64,000 nt of DNA. Origin: Prevotella sp. E13-27 (lineage in GTDB: Bacteria > Bacteroidota > Bacteroidia > Bacteroidales > Bacteroidaceae). The translations under genes and the position numbers were made by a program. How positions within the stretch are numbered: position 1 is the first letter of the stretch; the number at the start of each line of letters is the position of its first letter. The stretch lies in the NCBI RefSeq assembly GCF_023217965.1, contig NZ_JALPSC010000002.1, positions 1,550,001 to 1,614,000 on the forward strand. Direction: 5' to 3'. Below, in pieces: positions 25,164-34,388 of this stretch. The notes beneath the pieces are model-generated. The model saw only the letters and a list, made by a program, of their open reading frames with translations. It was not told the DNA's origin and did not search any database.

Positions 25164-26160
25164 TTACTTTGCGCTGACTACCGTTCAACAACGCACCATA
25201 TTAGAACAGACAGCCATCAAGAAGGCATTACCCAAACAAGCTATAGAGAAAGACTTGTGGGTGACTACAATTCTACAAATCGTATTCAGCTTGCCTTGTG
25301 CAGAAAACTTAGTGTTTAAGGGTGGCACATCCCTCAGTAAAGTTTGGGGCCTCATCAATCGTTTTTCTGAGGACATAGACCTTGCCATAGATCGTAGTGT
25401 TTTCGAACTTGATGGTGATTTGACCAAGAAACAAGTCAAGAAATTACGAAAGGCCTCTTCTATCTTTGTTCGCGATGAACTGTACAGCCAATTAGTTGAG
25501 ACAATTAATCATACCTCGCTTAAAGACAAATGTCAGATAGAAGCAGAGCCTGATGGTGATGGCGATGCCACTTATCCTGAACCTCGAAGTATCTTCGTCC
25601 GCTATCAGTCAGTGTTTGAAGACAAGCTGGCTTATATTCCACCCGTCGTCAAGATAGAGGCCGGTGCACGTTCTTTATTGGAACCATACGATGAAGCCCA
25701 GTTATTTAGCATGGTGGAAGAGGTATTGCCTACCATAAGTACGACACAGGTTGATATAAAGATAAAGACCGCAATAGCAGAAAAGACCTTCTTAGAAAAG
25801 GCTTTCCTTCTACACGAACTGTTCTCTGTTAACAAACATGTAGATGCGAAACGACGTTCTCGCCATATATATGACCTACATATGATGATGAAGAAGGGTA
25901 TTGTTAACAAAGCAATAGCAAATGACGAGCTATGGCAAACAATACTTCATCACCGCTCCACACTCACCAGTATGCAAGGTGTTGATTATGATGCTGACAT
26001 CAAAAAGAACATACGCCTCATTCCGTCATCCGAATCCTTAGCAAACTGGGAAAAGGACTATGAAGATATGTCCTCTGCTATGATATATGGCGAGAGGCCT
26101 TCTTTTACTGAATTACTAGAAAGCATGCACAAGTTAGAACTACTATTTAAAAAGGTGTAG
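25150..26160 (+). CDS. AbiEii/AbiGii-family nucleotidyltransferase toxin
   Basis: A 336-residue nucleotidyltransferase toxin of the abortive-infection AbiE type. The core reads LVFKGGTSLSKVWGL and then RFSEDIDLAID, giving the GG-T-x-L-x-K and D-x-D metal motifs. A later conserved segment is RHIYDLHMMMKKG. Family members block growth by modifying tRNA or other targets with nucleotides, protecting the population from phage. It appears intact, as does its antitoxin. Confidence 0.9.
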   Translation: MQKNNYFALTTVQQRTILEQTAIKKALPKQAIEKDLWVTTILQIVFSLPCAENLVFKGGTSLSKVWGLINRFSEDIDLAIDRSVFELDGDLTKKQVKKLRKASSIFVRDELYSQLVETINHTSLKDKCQIEAEPDGDGDATYPEPRSIFVRYQSVFEDKLAYIPPVVKIEAGARSLLEPYDEAQLFSMVEEVLPTISTTQVDIKIKTAIAEKTFLEKAFLLHELFSVNKHVDAKRRSRHIYDLHMMMKKGIVNKAIANDELWQTILHHRSTLTSMQGVDYDADIKKNIRLIPSSESLANWEKDYEDMSSAMIYGERPSFTELLESMHKLELLFKKV

Positions 26161-26194
26161 CATTGAATTCAATTTGATAGTCCAATCTGAAACG

Positions 26195-26266
26195 AAAATA
26201 TCCACATCTCTCCTATCGCCGTATGTATCGCCTTTAAAAAAGGCGTTGTGGCATTGTGGATATTTT
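26195..26266 (+). repeat. Structured repeat element B (12-bp outer stem, CGCCTTT/AAAGGCG core)
   Basis: AAAATATCCACA (26195-26206) pairs perfectly with TGTGGATATTTT (26255-26266). Inside, CGCCTTT and AAAGGCG (26229-26245) form a second stem. The order ATCGC...ATCGCCTTT...AAAGG matches element A at 23724 while the outer stem has a different sequence. Confidence 0.7.
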
Positions 26267-26335
26267 TCAAACACGCTTTACTTTCAAAATGTTCCCTTAC
26301 TGGGAGCTCAGTGTTCCCTATTTGGGAACCGACAG
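26264..26335 (+). repeat. 72-bp direct repeat, copy 2, with paired palindromes
   Basis: Second copy of the repeat at 24199-24270. Its palindromes begin at 26291 and 26313, again 22 bp apart, and lie about 115-160 bp upstream of the helicase-operon promoter. Confidence 0.85.
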
Positions 26336-26389
26336 AAGATAGCACTACGTTTTGTAGTGTTTAATATTGCCTCTTCTTGTTTCAAAGTT

Positions 26390-26405
26390 CCACAAGGCTT
26401 GTGAA
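26390..26405 (+). repeat. 16-bp inverted repeat flanking the helicase operon, left copy
   Basis: CCACAAGGCTTGTGAA, containing the palindrome CACAAG-G-CTTGTG. The exact reverse complement lies at 40537-40552, just after the last gene of the operon. Confidence 0.8.
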
Positions 26406-26421
26406 TAAAAGTTTTTCGAAC

Positions 26422-26458
26422 GAAGTTGTTCTCCTTTCAAAGAAAAGATGTATCTTTG
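26422..26458 (+). promoter_or_regulatory. Promoter of the five-gene helicase/nuclease operon
   Basis: TATCTTTG at 26451-26458 is the -7 box, 22 bp before the first start codon at 26481. The region matches the macro-like gene promoter at 22263-22299 (32 of 37 bases). Confidence 0.68.
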
Positions 26459-26480
26459 CGATATCAATGATTAAAAGCTT

Positions 26481-26738
26481 ATGATTGACGAAAAGAAGAT
26501 TGCACAGTATAATATGGAGATGGCAGTACATGCAAATGGAGCTGCTCAGTTTTTGAATGCCTTAATTGGTGGCAAATTTGTGACTCAAGAGCAGGCTCGC
26601 GATATGGCCGATTACATATTGGCGCAAACAAAGAGAAACATAGAAAGTTACCCCTTTGCTTCTCAAGAAGAAAAGGAAACTGAGATACTTCGAAGAGAGA
26701 ACCTGATGAATATGTTGAAATCACAAATGGGATTGTAA
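26481..26738 (+). CDS. Small protein of unknown function, first gene of the operon
   Basis: An 85-residue protein I do not recognise. It is predicted mostly alpha-helical, with a hydrophobic helix around residues 12-25 (HANGAAQFLNALIGG), the segment VTQEQARDMADYIL and a charged C-terminal helix. It has no signal peptide, cysteines or clear DNA-binding motif. The frame starts 22 bp after a -7 box and is followed after 16 bp by the DUF1848 gene, so it is the first cistron of the operon. A regulator or small partner protein are both possible. Confidence 0.65.
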   Translation: MIDEKKIAQYNMEMAVHANGAAQFLNALIGGKFVTQEQARDMADYILAQTKRNIESYPFASQEEKETEILRRENLMNMLKSQMGL

Positions 26739-26754
26739 TATATATTGTTGAAAT

Positions 26755-27822
26755 ATGGCAAGTTGGAGCAAAAAAATACTATCAAGGGAGAATGGCGAAC
26801 ATGTACCGATGCAAGCCCCAATGATAGTTTCGGCAAGCAGGAGTACAGATATACCAGCTTTTTATGCTGATTGGTTCTTCCATCGATTAGAGAAAGGCTA
26901 CTCTGCATGGACGAATCCCTTCAATGGTGTGAAGTCGTATGTATCGTATGAGAATACACGCTTCATCGTGTTTTGGTCTAAGAATCCTCGTCCATTATTG
27001 CCATATCTACATATCCTCAAAGAGCGTAATATTAAGTGCTACGTTCAATATACACTAAACGACTATGAGCAGGAGAAGTTAGAAAAGGTTCCTTCCCTTG
27101 CTTCACGAATAGAGACATTCAAACTATTAGTTGAACAATTGGGCAAGGTCGCAGTTGTATGGCGGTTTGATCCAATGATTTTGACGGATAACATATCTGT
27201 TGAGGATTTGCTTCAGAAAGTTCAAAACATTGGTGACCAACTGAAGGATTATACCGAGAAATTGGTGTTCAGCTATGCTGATATTGCCATGTATCGAAAG
27301 GTGAAACACAACCTTGAAGTAAGTGGTATACCATATCATGAATGGGATACAGAGCAGATGGAAGAGTTTGCCGATAAGCTATCTACCATGAATCGTGAAC
27401 GAGGCTGGAACTTCCAACTGGCGACATGCGGTGAAAAAATAGACATTACAAAATATGGAATATCACATAACCGTTGTGTAGATGGTGACCTTATTACACG
27501 CCTAGCATGGGATGATAAGGATCTCATGAAATTCATGAAGGTGAAGATAGAAGATGTTCCTGCTCCTTCTTTGTTTGGTAATTCCGAATTACCAGAGGGA
27601 GCCATACTGTTGCCTAATAACCACTATTTCATTAGCACCCACAAGAAAGATCCTGGTCAGCGCCAGTTCTGTGAGTGTATGGCATCCAAGGATATTGGCG
27701 AATATAACACCTGTCCACATCTCTGTGAGTACTGCTATGCTAATGCTACAAAAGAATTGGCGTTGCAGAATTGGAAACGTCATCAAGAGAATAGATTTTC
27801 GGAAACTATAACAGGGAAATAA
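26755..27822 (+). CDS. DUF1848 protein with C-terminal CX3CX2C cluster
   Basis: A 355-residue DUF1848 protein. The N-terminal part has PMIVSASRSTDIPAFYADWF and RFIVFWSKNPRPLLPYL, typical of the family. The C-terminal part has five cysteines: C306, C308, C320, C324 and C327. The last three, in CPHLCEYCYAN, have exactly the CX3CX2C spacing of radical-SAM [4Fe-4S] clusters, but at the C-terminal rather than N-terminal end. The biochemical role of the family is not established. The next gene starts 1 bp after the stop. Confidence 0.85.
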   Translation: MASWSKKILSRENGEHVPMQAPMIVSASRSTDIPAFYADWFFHRLEKGYSAWTNPFNGVKSYVSYENTRFIVFWSKNPRPLLPYLHILKERNIKCYVQYTLNDYEQEKLEKVPSLASRIETFKLLVEQLGKVAVVWRFDPMILTDNISVEDLLQKVQNIGDQLKDYTEKLVFSYADIAMYRKVKHNLEVSGIPYHEWDTEQMEEFADKLSTMNRERGWNFQLATCGEKIDITKYGISHNRCVDGDLITRLAWDDKDLMKFMKVKIEDVPAPSLFGNSELPEGAILLPNNHYFISTHKKDPGQRQFCECMASKDIGEYNTCPHLCEYCYANATKELALQNWKRHQENRFSETITGK

Positions 27823-27823
27823 T

Positions 27824-30800
27824 ATGGCACTAAATATTTTCAAAATTTCAGAATACAACCATATTGCGGAGACAAGGCAGTTTGAATCTATATGCCAGTT
27901 GCTGCAACAAAAGTATGGGGATTCTTCAGAAGAGTGTATTCTTGTTGGCAATTATAATATTGAAGGTGTTGAGTTAGACGCCCTTCTTATTACTGCAGGT
28001 GGTATACGAATATTAGAATTCAAAAACTGGGGTGGTCATATTATTGCTCGTGAAAATGGTTCATGGACTTCTAACAATATGATTATTGAAGGAGGAGCCC
28101 GCGAGAAAACGCCATTTGAACAAATCAGACTAAATAAAAGCCGAGTCACAAAAGGGCTTAACAAACTGTTAGGAGTTCAGCCCCAAATGATTAGTGCAGC
28201 TATTATTTTCTGGCAAGATGCTGACATTGATACAACAGGTCTATCAGATACGGTGACTACATGGCTCACTGTTTGTGACAACCAACACCTATCTTACATT
28301 CTGAACGGTTTAAAGACCAACGCAATGTCTGCAGACTTTGTCGCTTCAATACCTCTAAAGCTAAAGTTAGGAGAGTTCTCCATAAAATCAGATAGGGAAT
28401 ATAGAACTCCTATCAATGAAACATACGAACCTGAAGCATCTACCAATTTCTTTGATGAATTGGAAACAGCCATTAGTCAGATTCCTAATTATCGCAAGAC
28501 GTATAATGCGATGAATATGGTTTTCAAAAAATGTCTGAGCCAAAAAACAAGTGGAACGCGTATTAATTTTGGCGGCGATTTTGCAAAAACTGACTATCTA
28601 TTAAAAGAGTTTGGCGCATCTAAGAGGTTGATAAAATCAACTAACGACACACGTGTACGACTGAGAAAACGTTATGAGTTGACAGAAGATAACTTACAGA
28701 AATATTGTCTGTTTGACCTTAAAAACCTTTGCCAGTTTATAGCATTTATATATAAGACTGAGATTCCTGTCCGACTGATAGAACTTTTCCCCACTGAGAA
28801 AATACCATATTATACTCCATTGCTCGTTGGAGAATGTATGAGATGTATCGTGGAGTGTTGGGATGACGAATATGTCTATGTCAGGACAGAAGATTCTAAC
28901 GATGGCGAACTTACAAAGGTTTGTTATGCACATGGGAATAAGTTCTATGACTATGACTGGACTTATTTGAAAGATATATTCTACAAGGATGCCCAGCTGA
29001 ATCTTGTACGTCCAAGAGAAGAGAATGGTGTAATATATCCAGAGTTGACAATATTTGAGCCTGATTATTTGGTAAATATATCAACTGTTGCCCGTTGCTT
29101 CACCAATTATGCAGATTCTCCATTTGTGGATTTAATTAAGAAGTTGGAACCACAAAAAACAACGGAAGCGATTGTTTTGGGTAACTTAGCTGGGCAATTA
29201 TTAGATGAGTCTATTCACCGATTGCCAAATACTCGCCCTTATTCTGATAGTGTTAAGGATTTCTTTAAGGACAATGCTATAAGTCTATTGACTGCCAATG
29301 TTAGCCCTACGTTCCATCAAGATGCACAAAGACAGAAACAGAATATTGCTCAAGCAATTCATAATACGTTGCCAAGAGAAGTCCAAGGCTTTGATTCAAG
29401 AAATGGTATAGTAGAGCCATCCTTTTTCTCGGAAATGCTGGGATTACAAGGGCGTATGGATTATCTCCAATTGGATTATAAAGTTCTTATGGAACAGAAA
29501 TCTGGAAAAGGAGCATTTCCATTCGACAACTTTGTTAAGCCCAGGCATACGAATGAACATTTTGTACAAATGTTACTCTATGTTTCCTTGATTCGATATA
29601 ACTTCAGGGAAATATACGAAAGGGTTAAAAACGATTTTCATGCCTATCTATTATATTCAAAATATAGTGATAGTTTATTGGATCCTGGATACACAGCGCC
29701 TAGACTGTTGTTTGAAGCTATTAAGATTAGAAATGGACTTGCATGGACAGAAATGCTTTATACACAGCCAAGTGGCTATAGGATTCTTGACGGTTTATCA
29801 CCAGAGGATTTAAATAAAAAACACCTTACGGGTAACTTCTGGGATAAATGGATACGTCCACAATTAGCCTCTGTTCTCGATCCTATACAACAGGCTTCGG
29901 ATTTGGAAAAGGCTTATTATTTCTGTTTCCTAACATTCATTTCTAATGAGCATGTGATGTCGAAACTGGGAAATAAGACCAAAGAAAGTTCTGGGTTTGC
30001 GGCTACTTGGTATAACTCTTTGGAAGAAAAGCTTCAGGCTGGAAACATATACGACAATTTGAAGCTGCGATCGCCAAATAGGGAAACAACAGGGCGAATT
30101 AAAAGCGTAGAATTAGGCTTCTCAGAAAATGAAGACAATGACATGTCTAACTTCCGAGTTGGTGACATTGTTATTCTATACCCATACACTGAAGGAAAGG
30201 AGCCAGATGCCCGCAAGACTATGGTACACCGCTGTACAATAGAGAGTATTGGGACAGATACCATCAAACTTACACTGAGAGCTGCACAATCGGATAATCG
30301 TGTATTCTTAGCCCAGATGAATAACCCGTGGGCCATCGAGCACGATTTTATGGAGTCTTCATATAGTTCACTTTACAAAGGTATGCAAGCTTTCCTTATG
30401 GCTCCAAAGGAAAGACGTGATTTACTATTGCTGCAGAGAGAGCCTGAAACAGATAAAACAATTACCCTAAAAGGCAGCTATGGAGAGTTTGATAACCTGA
30501 TGTTAAAGGTAAAAAGAGCAAAAGAACTATTCTTAATTATTGGACCTCCAGGAACAGGAAAGACATCTTTTGGCCTTCTTAATACCGTCAAAGAAGAACT
30601 GTTGGAACCAAATGCCAGCATCTTGCTATTGTCATATACAAATAGAGCTGTTGACGAAATCTGCAGCAAGTTAGCTGAAGAAGGAATTGACTTTATCCGT
30701 ATCGGAGGAGAGTTTAGCTGTGGTGATAGCTATAAAGCGAACTTGCTCAGTACGAGGGTCGAACAAAGTAACAATTTGCCTAACCTTAAGACCGATTTGC

Positions 30801-31288
30801 TTCAGACAAAGGTTTTTGTAGGAACCACTACGGCTCTGAACAGCAATATTGCCTTATTCCAACTGAAACATTTTACCCTTGCAGTTATAGACGAAGCATC
30901 TCAAATACTGGAACCTCATTTGATAGGTCTGCTTAGTGCTCAGAAGGAAGGCTTGCCGGCTATCAAGAAATTTGTGCTCATCGGTGATCATAAACAATTG
31001 CCTGCCGTCGTACAGCAAACGGAAGACGTAAGTCGGGTGCAAGATGTATTGCTAAACAGTATTCATTTGACAGATTGTCGTTTGTCATTGTTTGAACGTC
31101 TACTTAAGAAATATGCAGATAATGAGGATGTGGTTGATATGCTTAAAAAGCAGGGACGAATGCACCATGACATCGCCATTTTCCCCAACTATACATTTTA
31201 CAACAATTTATTGGAGGAAGTGCCTCGACCTCATCAGAATGTCGTTTTACCTGTAAGGGGAAATGGCGAGAACGGTATTACTGACTAA
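27824..31288 (+). pseudogene. NERD / Cas4-like nuclease / SF1 helicase protein, 5' part (split by IS)
   Basis: The first 1154 residues of a giant protein. An N-terminal NERD nuclease domain has LDALLIT...ILEFKNW (D52, E65, K67). Residues 460-590 show the Cas4/Dna2-type nuclease pattern H465, GRMD (D546), EQK (E557, K559) and QMLLY (Q582, Y586). A Dna2/Nam7-like SF1 helicase follows, with Walker A GPPGTGKT (907-914), VIDEAS near 1024 and GDHKQLP near 1055. An IS4-family element ends the frame at a TAA supplied by the insertion. Rejoining with 32937 onward gives about 1629 residues. Confidence 0.88.
31278..31284 (+). repeat. Target-site duplication, left copy (first IS)
   Basis: TTACTGA, repeated at 32929-32935. 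The match can be read as nine bases (TTACTGACT) because the IS end may begin with CT. Confidence 0.75.
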
Positions 31289-32928
31289 AGTTTCCCACCT
31301 TTTCGGAGTGGCCTAAATATTTGATTTTCAATTTGTCTCATACTACGCGGCCTCCTCGTACTCTTCCAACGCTTCAGCCATGACGATGTACTTGTCGAGC
31401 ATTTTCTCATTGCAGACGATGTTTGCAGACAGTTCTTTATAGGTGACTCCCAGCATATCCGCCAGTACATCGAGCAACCGTTTGATGACGGCCAGCAGCC
31501 GTTGCCAGAGCGTGAGTGCCATCAGGTCAGCCCTTTGCTCTTCGAACAAGGCTCCCATGGTCTCATAGTCGTTGAGCCGTTTGTCAAGGGCCAGTACGAT
31601 GTAGGTCATGTGGCAGAGCGTGCAGTCGGCAATCTGTCCGTCGAAGTCCCTTCCCTGATAGCGTCCGAGGCCGAGATACTGCTTGCTCTCTTTCGCCAGC
31701 ACCTCTATGCTCCACCTGATCTGGTAGGTCTCGAAACACTTGGTGATTCCCATTGTCAGGTCGGTGGTGACGATGATGTTCCAGTTCTGGTTGTGGCCGT
31801 ACTTGATGAAGAAGATACGTACAATCTCCTTACCCATGAATCCGTTGACGATGAAGTAGCGGCTGTTGTACTTGGGCATCTTCTTTGCCTCAGTGCGCTC
31901 GTAGCGCGAGATCATCTCATATACGTTCTGATGGAATCCACGCACATAGTATCTCCTATTATCCATTTTACCCATACCGAGGAAATGCACGCTTCCGTCG
32001 CCTATGGCACGAACGGCATGTATGAATTCCTCGCAGGTGAACCAACTGTCGCAAAGGGCGTATGCGGCACGGAGCCCAGCCTTCCACGCGCGTTGCATCA
32101 TGGCTACTGCGCAGTCGGTCTTCTTCATGTCCAGTTCCTTATGCCTTGCATGGTCGGGGTTCTTTTCATCACGCTTCTTGGAGAACTGCCCCTTACGTTC
32201 ATCCCCGCTCAGGCCGTAGTTGCTCTCCTTGCCCTTCTCGCGGTGCAGGGAGAAGTCAACGGGTATCGTGGTACGCCCGTCGAAGTAGGCCAGTATCAGT
32301 TCCTTGAAGCCCAGCACGCACTTGTGTCTCACATGGTCGAACACGCGGCTGACACCCTCGATTGAAACGCCAGTCTTTTCCAATGTCGTGTCATCGATGA
32401 TGTAGCAGCGGGGCTGCTCCGTCTCCTCAGCATGCTCCTTGCGCAGGATGGCGAAGAAGCGCACACACATGCGAAGCAGCAGGCAGCGCCAGTCCATAGT
32501 CTCACGATTAAGCATGCGGTAGTAGCAGTTCTTGCCAGTCTCGACCAAGGCATGGAAGTCCTTGCGGTACATACCGAAGACACTCTCGCCGTTGAAGCGG
32601 AACAGGCACAAAGAGATGATCAGCTGCAAGGCAGACACGCCCTGCTGCTTCTCCAAACCGAGTCGACGGAGGGCCTGAGAGAGGCCAAAACGACCAAAGG
32701 TCGATAAAATATCGTGGTTCACACGCTCTTTTTCGTTCAAAAGTTTGTACATCTCGTGGATTTTCTCTAATTTTGCAGTCATAACAGAAGTCTTGAAGCG
32801 TTTCGCATTTGTTTTGTTTAGCGACTACAAATTTACGAAATTTTTCTCGATTTCTGTTTTGTTTTGCTGATTATTTCATACTCAATTCGCTATGTCTTTA
32901 TCACCTGTCAAAGGGTGGGAAACTTCAG
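31285..32928 (-). mobile_element. IS4-family insertion sequence inside the helicase gene
   Basis: About 1644 bp with imperfect terminal inverted repeats: the left end CTAAAGTTTCCCACC and the complement of the right end CTGAAGTTTCCCACC match at 14 of 15 bases. It carries one transposase gene on the minus strand and is flanked by a 7-bp (or 9-bp) duplication. Removing it with one duplication copy restores the helicase frame (GITD-LLKTR). Confidence 0.9.
31343..32782 (-). CDS. IS4-family DDE transposase
   Basis: A 479-residue transposase. The catalytic acids are in YIIDDTTLEKTG (first Asp), ALCDSWFTCEEF (second Asp) and YQIRWSIEVLAKESK, which fits the IS4-family Y-x2-R-x3-E-x6-K signature with the catalytic Glu. 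The N-terminal region (FGRFGLSQALRRLGL) is typical of this group in Bacteroidota. The frame is intact, so the element may still be mobile. Codon use is more G+C-rich than the surrounding island genes. Confidence 0.93.
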   Translation of the reverse strand: MTAKLEKIHEMYKLLNEKERVNHDILSTFGRFGLSQALRRLGLEKQQGVSALQLIISLCLFRFNGESVFGMYRKDFHALVETGKNCYYRMLNRETMDWRCLLLRMCVRFFAILRKEHAEETEQPRCYIIDDTTLEKTGVSIEGVSRVFDHVRHKCVLGFKELILAYFDGRTTIPVDFSLHREKGKESNYGLSGDERKGQFSKKRDEKNPDHARHKELDMKKTDCAVAMMQRAWKAGLRAAYALCDSWFTCEEFIHAVRAIGDGSVHFLGMGKMDNRRYYVRGFHQNVYEMISRYERTEAKKMPKYNSRYFIVNGFMGKEIVRIFFIKYGHNQNWNIIVTTDLTMGITKCFETYQIRWSIEVLAKESKQYLGLGRYQGRDFDGQIADCTLCHMTYIVLALDKRLNDYETMGALFEEQRADLMALTLWQRLLAVIKRLLDVLADMLGVTYKELSANIVCNEKMLDKYIVMAEALEEYEEAA

Positions 32929-34364
32929 TTACTGACTTGCTTAAAACACGTAGAATTGTCTTCGTTGATGCTGAGCAACCAAAAGATTCTGTATCTGATA
33001 AGGTTAATCAAACCGAGGCAGAGATGATAGCGGCAACGGTTGTGAAGATATACGAAATAGAGAAATTGAATGGATTCAATGTCAATAGAACCGTAGGTGT
33101 AATCGTTCCCTATAGGAATCAGATAACAACGGTTCGTAAGGCTATAGACAACTACAGGATTGAGCTATTGCACGATATAACAATAGATACTGTTGAGCGT
33201 TATCAAGGCTCCCAGAGGAAGTATATAGTCTATGGATTCACCGTTCAGAAGTATTATCAACTCAGTTTCCTTACAAATAATGTATTTGAAGACGAAATAG
33301 ATGGTTGCATAGTTGACCGAAAGCTGAATGTCGCCATGACTCGTGCAGAGGAACATTTGGTGATGTTTGGTAACGCAGAGCTGCTATCGAATAACTTTAC
33401 GTTCTTCAAACTAATGGAGTTCGTACGAAGCAAACATGGTTTCTTCCGTATTAGGAAGGATGACTTTGTCAAAGGTAATTTTGAAGTATCACAGTATGAT
33501 TCAGAAGAACTTGACCTCAGTAAAGCAACATTTACCGTCACAGAAAAGTTCAATGATGTATTCAACAAATATATCCTTCAGCCAATCAAAGACGGTTCTG
33601 GCGAAGAATGGCCTTCATTAGTATTTGGCCATGACATGGGTACAAATCTGAATGCTATTGGTTATGGAAGAATCAATTTCTCAAATCAGCTTCGATTGTT
33701 TGATCAACAGATGTCGCCAGAAAGGCAGGTACTGATTTACTGCTATTACATTATGCGACAGCACTATTGTAGTAGTCGTAACATCTATACAAGCTATAAG
33801 GACTGGTTGAATACACAGATTACTTCAGTGAATCAACGAGTACAGATGATAGACATCGGTTGTGGTCCGGCAACTTGTGGTATAGTTTTTGCAGAAATCT
33901 TTAAAGATGCAGCCCACAACATGGTCTATACCGGAATTGATGTTTCTACTGAAATGAAACGAATGGCCAGGAAATTATTAGATGATGTCTTCAATGGGGA
34001 AATCAATTGTCAGATGTTTAATTCCTTTAATGAACTAGACGCATCATATTGGGAAGGATGCTCTGAACTGCCATCCCTGGTCATTTTCAATATGTCATAT
34101 TTCTTCTCAAATGTATCTGCACAGTTCACGGAGCGTCTGGCGATTCAGATAAGTGAGATAATGAAGAACCATCCTCTCAACAGGTATGTTTTCTTTATAC
34201 AACATTCTGAATGTGACAAGAAATTGAACTCATTCAAAGTATTTAAGCGGATTCTGTCTCCTTATATAAAGGTCATTAAGAGTGAAGACACATACTTCTC
34301 CTATGTACTAAACTATAAAGAGAGAATGCTCGAATTCTGCTATGATATATATTGCAGCAAATAG
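32892..34364 (+). pseudogene. SF1 helicase C-terminal half plus methyltransferase domain, 3' part (split by IS)
   Basis: The 3' continuation of the gene at 27824; native codons resume at 32937, after the IS end. The helicase part has VIVPYRNQI, DTVERYQGSQ (motif V) and LNVAMTRAEEHLV (motif VI). A Rossmann-fold methyltransferase domain follows, with MIDIGCGPATCG (SAM motif I) near residue 318 of this fragment and YTGIDVS (motif II). The first 15 codons of the open frame are IS sequence. The next gene starts 24 bp downstream. Confidence 0.86.
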
Positions 34365-34388
34365 ATATTACACTAGAAAAAGTATTGT

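Larger units (their letters stand above)
26161..26480. other. Regulatory intergenic region between AbiE and the helicase operon
   Basis: No gene. It holds structured element B (26195-26266), the second 72-bp repeat (26264-26335), a CACTAC/GTAGTG hairpin with GTTTT loop (26343-26359), a 13-bp palindrome (26391-26403) and the operon promoter (26422-26458). Confidence 0.75.

Noticed and set aside
31502..32365. A 287-codon plus-strand frame inside the first IS
   Set aside because: It is antisense to the IS4 transposase with its intact catalytic motifs, and its composition is that of a shadow frame.
27824..34364. Two separate genes instead of one split helicase
   Set aside because: Helicase motifs I-III lie left and V-VI right of the IS, the duplicated target lies exactly at the junction, and the frame rejoins.
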